A DNA stretch of 64,000 nucleotides, from positions 16,859,875-16,923,874 of the forward strand of contig OZ037768.1 of NCBI GenBank assembly GCA_964035545.1, given 5' to 3'. Shown piece by piece: positions 12,401 through 23,467 of the stretch. Below the pieces are notes generated by a model. That model was given only the letters and a program-made list of their open reading frames with translations, had not been told where the DNA came from and ran no database searches. Each line of letters begins with the position of its first letter. Position 1 is the first letter of the stretch. Made by a program: the position numbers and the translations under genes. Origin of the DNA: Bugula neritina (lineage: Eukaryota > Bryozoa > Gymnolaemata > Cheilostomatida > Bugulidae).

Positions 12401-15400
12401 TAAATATTGATGAAATATACTAAATAGATTTTGAGTGCAGTGCATTGGCCAGACTCTTCTCTGAAATCATCACCCTATATATTATATACCTGTCAGGTGG
12501 ATGACATTCTGGGAGACATAATGCACTTGGAAGACATTGACACTCTCTCGAAAAATGACAAAGATTTTTCCAATAAAGTTATCACTGTCACAAAAGTTGT
12601 AAGTAAACTTACAGAACTTCATTTTCTTCTAGTTTGATTTCTGTTTAGAGAGCTAAGCAATAAAGTTTTTAGTCAATTTGATTTTTCCAAAACGCTGATG
12701 TTGGGAGACAATTGAAATACATTTGAAAAATTCAAGTGTTTTAGTGCTTTAAGCAAGACTTATAAAAAGTTCCTATGCTTTAGCATACACTATGCTGTAA
12801 ATGTATGGCTTGAGATGCTGCTATCTCTACCGTAATAATATGCATGTTTTCTCATTATCAGATCATAATGAAATGCATTCCTAACAATGTTGTGGTTAAG
12901 AGTTGTCTTATACTGATTATAGTAGTACAGCACCAGTATATTATTTATTCAATAAACGAGAACTGGCTTACTATCATTGACTATAACTACTCTTACTATT
13001 AATAACTGTTTCTTAACTAACAGGACCTTATATTTCATGAAATAACAATATAATATTTGAATGTAAATTTGTAATTCAAGCTGCTAACTGAATTAATCGA
13101 CAGTTTTCTAAAATTCTATCTTTTCATAACTTTTAAAAATCACAATCGATTTAATTCTCAATTATTTTGGCCAACCACTTTAAGTTTATAAACTCATTGG
13201 AGATTCTTTAATTGGCTCTTGTCTATTAGAGTTTATTAATGCCTGCCAGTGTAACCTCAAACCACCCTGGGTAGACCTGTAGACCCCTTCTAACAAATAC
13301 TCCTCCCACGTTTCTGGCACCTCAGGTCTATATATTAAACCAAGCCAGCTTTTACACCCAGCAAGATAATTATGATAATATGGAAACTAGATTAATTACT
13401 GAGCTAACAGTTTTACTACAACATATTGTTTTCAATGGGAGAGCAGCCCAAAGTATAAACAATTTAATAGCACTATTGACAAGCAGTACTGAGATGTTAA
13501 TGGTATGCTTTAATTTAGATGTGTCAGATTTTTGTCTTCTTGAAATTGATGTTTTTTGTGCTACAGAAATTTCATTTATCAAGGCAAAACTAATTAAAAT
13601 AAAATATAGTAGTCACTTTATAGTCGAATGAAATCCCCAGTGCAGTTGTAACTTGAATGATATTTTTTTGCACAAATGCCATTTTTAAATGTATCGATTA
13701 ATTAACATTTAAAATTATTCTGCCATTTAAAACCTTAACATAATTACAGCTCTTAACTAAATTAACTTAGCATTAAATATATTTGCATCAAAAAAATAAG
13801 TCATAAAAAGGTGAAAGTGCAAAAAGAAGGTTTTTAATGATGCCCAATAATACCCTAGCGGCCATTTTTGACTTCACGTCATGAAGTGTATAATATTTTG
13901 CAGTATTAGGTCAGCAAGAACCAATAATTCTCAAACTTAATTTAGTAAAAGAAGAGTTTCAAGTAATATGATAAGTTTAAACACCCTGTTTGCTTGCTCC
14001 AAATTACTACACTTCCTTGGGCATTCAGACAGCATAGTAAGCAATGTGGTACTCAAAATATAAAATTAGCCATGTTAAATGTTTAGTGACAACCATTATA
14101 AGTTTTATAACCTAATAAAGTAAGTTAATAGCATTTTTATATTGTCTGCTCCATCGATTGACTGTCACAGTATGATTAATATTTGTGTAAAACTGACTGT
14201 TTAGTATCTGACAGTTTTGACTGTCTAGGCCAGACGAGACGTTAGTTAAGTTCAAAAAGTATTATTTGCAGTTTAAACCAAATTCTGTAGCTTGAGGTAG
14301 ACTTTCTATTAAATAACTAGTTTTTGTATGTTTAGGCTCCACACAAGGTTGATGCTACAATCAACAAAAAAGTGTCCTCTCCTTACTCATACATAGATTT
14401 TGACGATGACGATGACATGCCTCCCCCTTACCTTTCAGAAAGTGAGTTGGTTACTTGGGCTAGAGAGAGACAAAAGAAAGACACTCACAATCAAGGTGAG
14501 TGATATAAGCATTTGGTCATATTTATATACATATATTGTAGTTATAATTATTTTGTTTAGTAAACTGCCGTCAAAGGTGTTATGTTATAAGAATTTTAGT
14601 CAGTGCCATAAACATAAAACTACTGAATGTTGTAGTTGAAAGAAGGAGACGATTTAACATAAATGATCGGATCAAAGAACTAGGAAACTTGATTCCTACT
14701 CAACGAGACCCGTAAGTTATGCAGTCATAGTATTGCAGTGGTACATATGCTCTTTCTTTAATGAAAAAGTTAATAAACAACATTGGGTATATATCTGTAT
14801 AAAAAAATTCCAAAAAATAATTGCAAAGTATGTTTAGCATTATCCTTTGGTGTTTCAGAGATTTCAGGAACAACAAAGGCTCCATCTTGAAAGCTTCAGT
14901 AGACTATATTAAAGATCTCAGGAGAGATCAACAGAGACTCAAAATACTTGAAGACAAGATGAGGCAAACCGAACGTCAAAACAAACTTTTGATGGTGAGA
15001 CTCCAGGTGAGTCATGTTCAAATAATATAATTTTAAAGCTTTTTGCACCAGCAGCACCAACTACCAACTATTTGTTAGCCTTGTTACATATATACGCTAT
15101 TAATAGATGTGTTAATTTATTATAACCAACAATCATGTATAAGTTGTTAAATTACTAATAAGTGAGCAGTTAAGTGGCCAACTGGTGAGCAGCTTGAGTT
15201 AAATAAATATAGGGTTCTTATATACAAATACTTGTATATATAGATACTTTTTTAAGCTCTCATACCAAGCATTAACCATGCATCAAATAATATGTTGATT
15301 AAACTAGTGTGTAGAATACTATAATTAATATTTACTAATGATCACAATGCTTAACTTGTTCACATTAATCACTGTAAATCTAAAGGAGCCATCACTAGTT

Positions 15401-15871
15401 GGTCAATAAGCTAGATTTACATAATCCTGTTTTAGCTTTATGCAAAATGGTAGACGTAAAATGTAAATTACTTCCCCAACATTTTTTATTTAGCTAACAC
15501 TTGAGTCACCTACGTGTTTGCCAAAATGTTTAGTATGTAAGTGTGTAGTATTTACTTCATTTTCCTCATTGCTATGCTAACTCGTTTAATTAACATGTAT
15601 TTGTTTGACAACCTCGTAGAATTAAAAGCACAAGTATGGAGTTGTCTACCCATTGTTGTTGCAGCAATGTGAGATGGTGCTGAGACAGACAGGGCTACCG
15701 CATGGTTTATTTGCGGCTTCACAAAATGAAATTAATAACATTAAACTAGAAGAAGATTCATTGGAAGATGTTGATTTTCTTTCTGATCCAATGCTATGCG
15801 ACGACCACCTTGATTTAAATTTAGAGAATAATTTCGATATTGCCATCGAAGACTTGCTAGACATGTGTTAA
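3432..15871 (+). CDS. MITF: MITF/TFEB/TFE3-family bHLH-leucine-zipper transcription factor
   Basis: Encodes a nuclear bHLH-Zip regulator of the MITF/TFE family, which binds E-box/M-box/CLEAR sites and controls lysosomal and differentiation genes. Eight coding exons with matching phases: 3432-3469, 7093-7270, 10976-11191, 12497-12598, 14336-14495, 14636-14711, 14859-15006, 15665-15871; 1125 nt, 374 aa. The family signature is unmistakable: [12 protein letters not shown], then [17 protein letters not shown], then [14 protein letters not shown]. An acidic segment ([13 protein letters not shown]) matches the family's activation helix. The first exon codes only 13 residues. I chose its ATG because an in-frame stop lies at 3423 and its GTAAGT donor gives the exact phase needed by the next exon. 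Vertebrate MITF uses several alternative first exons, so other starts may exist. The C-terminal tail is shorter than in vertebrates. The single invertebrate gene is probably co-orthologous to MITF, TFEB, TFE3 and TFEC. Confidence 0.93.
10127..10890. repeat. 21-bp minisatellite (about 36 units) in MITF intron 2
   Basis: Nearly perfect head-to-tail copies of CACTATAGGCCTACTATACAG. Three shorter 18-bp copies lack CTA. Because 21 and 18 are both multiples of three, the array stays open on both strands, which creates long spurious open frames. Each unit contains the perfect palindrome TAGGCCTA. A distinctive variant (GGGTCTACTATACTGTACT) occurs near 10577 and again near 10868, a spacing of 291 bp = 13 x 21 + 18, implying a second-order duplication. 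The array ends 85 bp before the acceptor of the third coding exon. Confidence 0.95.
14336..15006 (+). other. Exons encoding acidic/PPxY segment and bHLH-leucine zipper
   Basis: Three exons (14336-14495, 14636-14711, 14859-15006) code the DNA-binding core. The first carries five consecutive Asp codons followed by MPPPYL, a PPxY motif, then the basic-region lead ARERQKKD. The second is basic region plus helix 1, with the ERRRR and RIKELG blocks identical to the vertebrate family. The third is the loop (DFRNNKG), helix 2 ([10 protein letters not shown]) and the zipper, with leucines in QRLKILEDK and NKLLMVRLQ. The introns split loop and helix 1 with phases 1 and 2, leaving no ambiguity in the reading frame. 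Confidence 0.93.
15665..15871 (+). other. Last MITF exon with conserved sumoylation motif
   Basis: This exon completes the zipper tail ([15 protein letters not shown] aligns with the family's EMQARAHGL region) and then reads [16 protein letters not shown] fits the psi-K-x-E SUMO consensus at the place where human MITF has IKQE, the site altered in the E318K melanoma-risk variant. The protein then ends in an acidic tail, IEDLLDMC, with a TAA at 15869-15871. The serine-rich C-terminus of vertebrate MITF is not present in this frame. Confidence 0.8.
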
Positions 15872-16770
15872 AAGATCAGCCATAAGCTTGCAATTTTTTC
15901 TTGTGATAATTTATTTCTTTTTTATTTTATTTAGATTCCAAAAATGTAATTCTAATGTATTATGTATATCTGTGACCAATTTTCGGTATTTTACTTCCTG
16001 TATAAAAATGCACAGTTCCATGTAAGTTGTTAACAGGTAGTTTTGTATGAAATAGAAATATAACTATCAGCAAGCGTATTAAACAATGTCAACTATCTAG
16101 ACATTAGTCATTGTATCACTATCTTAGTTATGTTATTATTATAATTTTATTGCATATCTATTTCAATTTATAGGCACTAAATAGTGGATATATATGCTAT
16201 TGATAAATAGAATTTGTCTATTTTCTGGTGCTTTAAACTATGAACATAACATCTATTTTTTATTGCGTTGTATTTACAGTGGGATGAAAGCTAATTGAAT
16301 TTTTCGAAGTATATCATCTTGGTATTAAACACTGGTTTTTACCACTTGTCAGTGAATATTCCATTTGCCAAAACCATGTACATATTACATAAACAGTTTT
16401 TTATTTTCCTTGCCATTGTAGCAAAAATTAGCCTTGTTATACAAATTTGTTTTACGGTTTTACCCTAACATTTGTTGTTCATCATTCATGTTTAGTATAT
16501 TTATTATGAATATGTAATTGATTTTAAAAAATTGTCCACCAAATTTATGTTTTACAAACATTAGAAGAGCTATCATCATTTTAATCTGTGTATTATCGCA
16601 ATTTGTCATTGTTTTGACTTTTTTAACAAATATTTTAGCCCTTATAATTCTTTAGTAGAAAAACAAACCTTATGTTTACTATGCATATTCTATATAAGTA
16701 TTATTATTGAGCAATGTTGTTATAGCAGTTCAGTCACTCAATCATATTAACCAATAAGTATAGCAGAGGT

Positions 16771-16820
16771 ATGAAGTCATATATAGGCTATATATAGGCT
16801 ATATATAGGCTATATATAGG

Positions 16821-16914
<94 letters not shown>
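16771..16914. repeat. GGCTATATATA repeats running into (TA)n
   Basis: Four or so copies of a short GGCTATATATA unit pass directly into a pure TA tract of about 90 bp (16822-16914). This tract and the one at 17192-17285 bracket a roughly 280-bp non-repetitive segment that contains the hammerhead ribozyme. The two tracts may therefore be the ends of one inserted element or its target. Confidence 0.9.
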
Positions 16915-16916
<2 letters not shown>

Positions 16917-17142
16917 AGATATTGCGCTCTCATTTAATGCTCAGCAATGACATTAAATGATTGAGCACTCTCACCATGGTCACAAACCCAAGCTGCTAGC
17001 ATTTTGCAATGCTCGTGACTCCTAGGTGACCCCTAGAGTCACTTGAGCATGCACTCTGGCTTGAGTTAACACACCTTTTAAATATGCTTTAGTAAAACTA
17101 TAAGTTTTACTATTGCGAAGGTGTGGGCCATGGTACTCTGTT

Positions 17143-17187
17143 CTGTGCTGATGAGGGGACAAATCCCGAAACAGCTGCTGTCCACAG
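17143..17187 (+). ncRNA. Type I hammerhead ribozyme
   Basis: All conserved positions of a hammerhead self-cleaving RNA are present. Stem I pairs CTGTG (17143-17147) with CACAG (17183-17187). The CTGATGA core is at 17148-17154. Stem II pairs GGG (17155-17157) with CCC (17165-17167) around a 7-nt loop. GAAA is at 17168-17171. Stem III pairs CAG (17172-17174) with CTG (17178-17180) around a 3-nt loop, and TC (17181-17182) supplies the cleavage dinucleotide. Predicted cleavage is after C17182. Very short stem III with open stem I is typical of the minimal hammerheads in Penelope-like retroelements and retrozymes, which often act as tandem dimers. No reverse transcriptase lies nearby, so this is probably a non-autonomous or truncated copy. 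Confidence 0.85.
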
Positions 17188-17189
17188 AT

Positions 17190-17350
<161 letters not shown>

Positions 17351-17929
17351 ATGACATGAGCAAAATAAGACATATAATTTAGATCACATACTACAGGCAG
17401 CATAATATATTATTTCCAAGACTTGCAAGTAACAATGCTGCTTACAATGGAGATGATGCAGGTCTGAAACTAATTTAGTATCAAGTTCACAAAATATTAA
17501 ATATTTAGGCAATACTTGGCCTCCCAAAGAAGAACATCTGAATGTTGATCTATGCTTTGCTTTAGTATTACTTAATAGGGGTGTGTCAAAGTGTGGAAAT
17601 GTAATTGAAAAATTATGAAATCTAATACTTATATTTGTGTGAACTGCCTTGGTCAAAAGCTGTGTCACTGGCCGCATACCATGTAGTACTTGTTGGAGAG
17701 AGTGCTACAGACAATGTGTTGAATAATGCCATAAATTCCTTTTCCTGCACACCATAACCTATAGCCATAACCACACTTTCACAGAAACACCACAATGTGG
17801 ACAAGCACTTACACTTTATTATTAGGTTCATTCAAGTCAAAATTATACCAATATATTACTTTTAATGACAGGGTAGCAGTTTTATTCAATTTTTTTGAAG
17901 ATGCATGCATAGGGTGTGATTATTTCCCA

Positions 17930-18004
17930 GTAGCCCCTACAGCGTAATGGGTAACACAATAGCGTGCAAGCTGAAGGTTTAAGGTTTGATTCCCAATGAG
18001 GGCA
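17930..18004 (+). mobile_element. tRNA-derived SINE head
   Basis: A 75-nt tRNA-like segment has a box A-like TAATGGGTAAC near 17945 and a box B-like GGTTTGATTCC at 17983-17993, at roughly the spacing of a tRNA internal pol III promoter. The anticodon arm does not fold and the acceptor ends do not pair well, so it is not a functional tRNA gene. The body downstream has no clear boundary. Confidence 0.55.
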
Positions 18005-20230
18005 GTTAATTTACAATGCAGTCCTTACACTTTCTATTATAGCGCCTCAATACAAATACTTGCTTAAAACCTGTACTTCAAAGCATATGCTACTACTCTA
18101 ATTTTTATATGTAAATACTACATTTTAAACTTTCCCAAAAAGGTCAGAAAACTCAAAAAAGCTTTCAGCTCTTCAAAATAAACGTCATCATTATCATAAA
18201 CATTTACTCAAAATTTGAATTGATATATAAATTTGAAAATTTCTAATTGCAGTTATTGAAAAAGATGGAGTTATTAGATGTGCTGTGCATTTGCTTGTTT
18301 GCATGCATTCGTTTTCATACATGTGTTTAAATTCACAAATATGTTCTCATACTTCTTTCATATTTAGAGTTGTGTTCTTTTACAATTATAATAATGAAGG
18401 TTGCCTTTGACTAAAATAGACAGTGGTCCTGCTATGTACTGAGAAATTACAAGAAAAATAATCTTGTCTAGAGTTGTGTTCTTTAAGTATTTTCTATCCA
18501 GAATATTCCTATTATATGTATGTGTTGCCTATGAAACGCAGATCTGCAAAGATGTCTATCAAAGCCGGTGTTAGGTTAGTTTCAGCCTCCCTCAACTTAA
18601 GGTGACATTTGATTGTGACATAGGTCGACAGATACTGCATGCCACTGTTTTTAATAATACTTTTATTGTCAACTGATCCCAATTGGCTTTGAATGATATT
18701 ATAAAAGTTCATCAACTAATTGGTTGAGAGTTGTCTTCTCACTATAAATTATTATTTTAATTTATTGTTTGTTGAGTGGTGCTGCACGATATAAATCCCA
18801 TTAATCAGTTGTGGTTGTCACCAGTGGATTAAAACAATGTGAAATATTTATATTGTATTTTAAATAGCATTTACAAACCTACTACTGTCAAGTATTGAGT
18901 AATGTAGCAATAGTGTATGTTTGCAATAGTGTAATGTATCAGTGCAGTAATGGTGTATGTGGCAGTGCAGCAATGGTGTAGTGTATCAATGTAGCTATGA
19001 GGCTGCACTGGTGAAAGAGAGCTATTAGATTTTTTTTCCAATTGGTATGAGATTTTCTATTATTGCTATTTAAAAAGCATTTTCAATTTTTAAACACCAT
19101 GTGCTAGCTGCTAGCTGATCCAGAAGTATCTGCACTGACAGTCATCTAAACAGTCATCTGCCATAATCTCCTGATGTGACTATGAGTTTATATAACACTT
19201 TTGATATACTACTGCACATCTATTTTACTAAGGAGTAGTAGTAACCACAAGCTAATCTGGAGTTTGTACCTAATTTAGCTCCAGAGCAAATACTTGCTTC
19301 TTGTCTTTATATGTGACCATAATCCTTTTTATATTAACTATAGGACTTAAAAAATTAGGCTGCAGCAAAATTAATTTATTTTAAACTTTATTCAGTTTAA
19401 ACAACTAAAGGCACCATGAAATAATTTCCATTAGATCAAAAAATCCGGCTAAACCCATTTGTCAAAAGTGTATACTCTAAATCACTATAGCAGCAAACTA
19501 AAGTCTGTTTTTAAATAGGAAATTGCACCTTTAATTTACTACCAGTCTATAATCATAATAAATGTAGCAGTAGTGTTCAAATAAATCTTCAGATTTAATT
19601 AAAGTTAAGCTAGTTTTAATAAGCCTCTGGTGGGTTATAGCTGATAGGAATTTTCTAGCTTTCAATCTTTGGACATTTGCATCTTGATTACATGCCTAAA
19701 GTATATCCCATAGGTCATGACCTGCAAGGGTTATCATATTAATTGATGTAGTTTCATGATATCCTTTAATGTTGAAACATAGCCTCATGGTAGCATCTTA
19801 TATCTAGACCATGTGGGTAGCTGTAGAAAACTTACAGTATGCAGGAGGTTTTCTTTGAAAATTAGAGAAAAAAAGGTGACTGTATTCATTCTCACCTCGA
19901 AATCTAAACACTTTGAACACAACAAATATTTTTATGTAAGAGATTTTGTCAGCCCCAATTCTGACAAACTGAAAATGTCTACTAGAGCACCACACTGCAT
20001 CACAGTAGTGCTGCCATTGTGACTCACACTGCACAGGCCATGTTTCCAGAAGTTCTTTCGATACTAATTGTCTGATTCAGTTGAATGAGAGCCAAAAGCT
20101 CCCATATAATGGATACAGACTGCAAAACAACGGATTTGATAACAACTATTACATAAACTATGGCTTCTTCTGAGAGGTCCCTAGACACCCCTGGGCTGAT
20201 AGCAGTTCTGGCGTATAAGTAGCCTAGCTG

Positions 20231-20390
20231 AGCTGAATGGTTCTATAAGCAGCTCCAAGTTGGTGGTGAATAAGTGCAGTAGTTGGGGGTTTGGCATTTG
20301 GAGTTATGTACCCAACTCCAAACTCGAGACCCCCCAAACTACTGCACTCATTCACCACCAACTTAGAGCTGATTATAGAACCATTCAGCT
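20231..20390. mobile_element. 160-bp fold-back (hairpin) element
   Basis: Left arm 20231-20292 (starting AGCTGAATGGTTCTATAAGC) and right arm 20331-20390 (ending TTATAGAACCATTCAGCT) are near-perfect inverted repeats. The spacer contains a second, nested inverted repeat (TTTGGAGTT and AACTCCAAA), so almost the whole 160 bp can form one hairpin. This is the form of a fold-back MITE. No open frame is present. Confidence 0.85.
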
Positions 20391-22837
20391 GAGCCTGCTC
20401 AGCCCTAAATTTTTGCTTAGCCTTAGGCCTATATAGTTGCCTTGTAGCAAGTGGGCTACCAAAAACTATAAACTATATATAAACAGTAATTTAAAAAGAG
20501 CAAAAATAACTTTTATATCAGCCTGTGTTTCTCATCAAATCTAACATAAATTAGCCATTTTATTTAACCAAGTGATTGCAGTCATTGCCAAATGATTAAT
20601 GGACTTTTTATCTTGGCCATTTCTAAGTTGTTTAAAATGAGTAAATTTGAAATTGGTTTATTAAATTACTTACTAATTACTAACTTACAAAAAGTACTGT
20701 GAAATCTCCCATTTATTGCATAAGTTTGCCATCAACATTTGAAATTCAATGGTTTGTCTGATGATGCTCATTTCAAAGTTGCTCACATGAAATAACTTTA
20801 TATACTCTTGAGGGGCTTCTCACTATCACCCAGCAATGAATAATATTATTTAAATATATAATCTTCAACCAACCCAATCTAGTAGTTAAGCTTTATGTGT
20901 TTATCAGCTAGTATTAATGGGTGGCTACCCACCAAGTTGCAATGAACCGGCATAATAGAAATTAATGGTGACGCAAGAAGAGTATAATTAATTCTTACAA
21001 CAAAATTATCTCCTCGTTTGTTTTTCATTGTTTCATTAGTTAGTATAAAGAAAATACTAAATCTAATGCTAATCTACTTGTCTGTGTTTTAATCTTATCC
21101 ATTTGTATCAACTATTCAAATGTTTTCGTTAAAATACAAATCACTTACATGTACTTGCATCTCCATGGTGATAATTTCTACTTTATCTGTTCTTACATTT
21201 GATTGGCTGGATGATGTTGCATCTGCAGAAGATCAGTGAACACTATTAGACACATTCACATAACAAGGCTCGTGTGTAGATGCACAAATACTAGACTCTA
21301 TAGCATTGCTACACTCCTCATTCACTCCATGAACTCCTGTAGGTAAAGTCACAGAATGATCTTTCTCAATGCAAGTCTTGGCCTTTGGTGGTTATCATTG
21401 CAGATTTTACGTAAGTCTTATGTTTATATATGTAATTATATGTCGTAATATATTCGTAAAAATTTTTATTGAAATGAAATTTTAAAGCAATAGGAAAATA
21501 TTACATATCATAGTGCTGAATCAAGTATACCTAGATTTGTACATTTTGATAAATAATGCGTATCATATATAAGATTGCTTAGTTTATTGTACTCGTAAAA
21601 ATCAAATATGAGCAATAGTTGAAATGAGTTTGTAATATCATTTTAGCCTAAATTTATGCAAGTTTTTTTAAATAGAATTTCATCTATGTTGCTGAAAATA
21701 AATCACTTTCATTGACTGCACGAGTCAGTAATACCATAACTTGATGCAGGAATTGCTTGCTCTACTAAGTTACCCATCTTCTAGTGAACTCCTAGGCTTA
21801 TATATGATTAATTGTACTTTGTAGAAAGATATGCATGATAACTAAGGCTTATTGTTACTTTTAAGCATTTTACATAACAAAGTGAAGTCTGAAAGTATAA
21901 TTATGATATATTTCATATCACCTGCTTACTTTTAGATTGCAAAGTAGGTGCAGTAATGGAGGAATTGAGAAAAGCCTGTGTTTTTAGCTGAAAAATATTG
22001 CAAAGGATGTTATCTCTCGAGAATCTCAACTCACACCATAAACCAAAATCTATTAAAAAAGTTAAAGAACTTATAAGGCTATGGAAATTTCTCCATTCCT
22101 GCACCTAAATGAGATTACTTTAGGTTGTTACCAAAGTTTCAAGCTGGAACACCATTACTCTTCTCCAACAATATTACTAGCTATTGTTACACTAGTCATT
22201 AGTATCTTTATATCATACAGGGTTTTCCTAAGGTGCAGCAGGGGCTACGCGCTGCTTCATTTTTATCATCTGAAACAAAAATTTTCCAAATAATGAAATC
22301 TTTGAGTCAAGTAAAGGTGCTACATTGCAACAGGCACTCTCAAAATTGCTAATATTATAGATTCAGAACCATGCTAGGAAACTACAAACCATAAAATATA
22401 TCTTGAATACCCTAGCTATAAATTAGATAATACATATTCTGCAGCTGGCCTGTACTTGGCCAGTTTTAACTTTAGTGTAACCACAGCAGCCAACATATTA
22501 CTAAATATCTAAGCACTAATAGATTAAATAATCATCTGATAATCTCGCAGCAGGAATATGCAGCATGAAGTGGTCTATACAAGCTGAGGAATGCTAATCG
22601 ATAATTTTGCATTTTCATCATTAAACTGAGGAAAAGTTGGCAATGCTTATCACTTAGACAGACATATACATAATTCTACCAATGTGGATTTGTTAATCTT
22701 TTAAAGCAATGTTTCTGCTCACAAAAAAGCAATCACTGTGCGTTGTGAAACTAGTAACTATACTCTGTATAGCAAAACTTTCCCCATTTTAAATATTCAT
22801 TTAGCCCCCCTTACTTTCTAAGCCATGTGGGACTACT

Positions 22838-23032
22838 GCCACTATATATGCTATGTCCCATATACTATAGATGCTATGTACTACATACTATATACTATTG
22901 TATGCTCTATGCTATGTTATATGCTTATATGCTTATATGCTATATGTCATATGTTATATGCTATGTTATGTGTATATGTTATATGCTATATGTATATGCT
23001 ATATATCATGTGCGATATGATATATGCTACAT
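22838..23032. repeat. Degenerate TATATGCTATG-type tandem array
   Basis: About 190 bp of short irregular units built from TATGCTATA, CATATACTA and TTATATGCT words. Open frames across it (runs of Cys, Tyr, Met, Leu, Ile) are by-products of the repeat. It ends about 225 bp before the first recognised adhesion GPCR exon. Confidence 0.75.
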
Positions 23033-23257
23033 CCTTTCCAAGCTTTGAAGAATGGATGTTCCATTCCATATTTGGAAACAATTACATTGAATAAAACCAC
23101 AACTACAAATTCATTTGTGGGAGAACATCCATTGCATAATGCTAAATTGTGTACATGTGTAGATGTATACAAGTGTAGATGTAAAACCGGTTTCAATCCT
23201 CAATCATGTGAAACATGCATTGATCTTTATTTTCCATGATGTGATTAATTACTTGAG

Positions 23258-23467
23258 TTGGTGTGGCCCCTAAGAATAGCTTATGGTTAGTCGTACAACT
23301 AACTGTCCTACTGGTTCTTACAGGGGTCACTGCTCTCGTATGTCAGAGGGACCAATGCTCAGCTCCCTCGCCCTCTCCACCTACCAATTGCTTAAATCCC
23401 CGTCTTTTCTCCGCCCCTGATGATTGCGATTGTCTGCACTGGTACTGTGACCAAACCCCTAATGTTG
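23258..23467 (+). other. Signal-peptide exon of the adhesion GPCR (start codon unresolved)
   Basis: The frame reads LWLVVQLTVLLVLTGVTALV, a clear secretion signal, then a Cys-rich linker (CQRDQC, PDDCDCLHWYC) and a GTAAGT donor at 23468. There is no ATG in this frame: an in-frame TGA sits at 23254 and only a GTG follows. The exon must therefore receive its start from an upstream exon. A possible acceptor is the AG at 23256-23257, but its pyrimidine tract is poor. The true upstream exon could lie anywhere in 16-23 kb. Confidence 0.6.

Noticed and set aside
17384-17831. Two minus-strand frames of 97 and 69 codons
   Set aside because: They overlap in different frames, match no domain I know and have no splice context; possibly decayed mobile DNA.
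17930-18004. Genuine tRNA gene
   Set aside because: Box A and B words are present but the cloverleaf arms do not pair; treated as a SINE head.
22825-23094. Cys/Tyr/Met-rich frames before the GPCR
   Set aside because: Translation of the degenerate TATGC array.
23024-23239. Cys-rich frame with LCTCVDVYKCRCKTGF, resembling a half EGF domain
   Set aside because: Begins in the repeat, has no usable splice donor before its stop, and does not join in phase to the signal-peptide exon.
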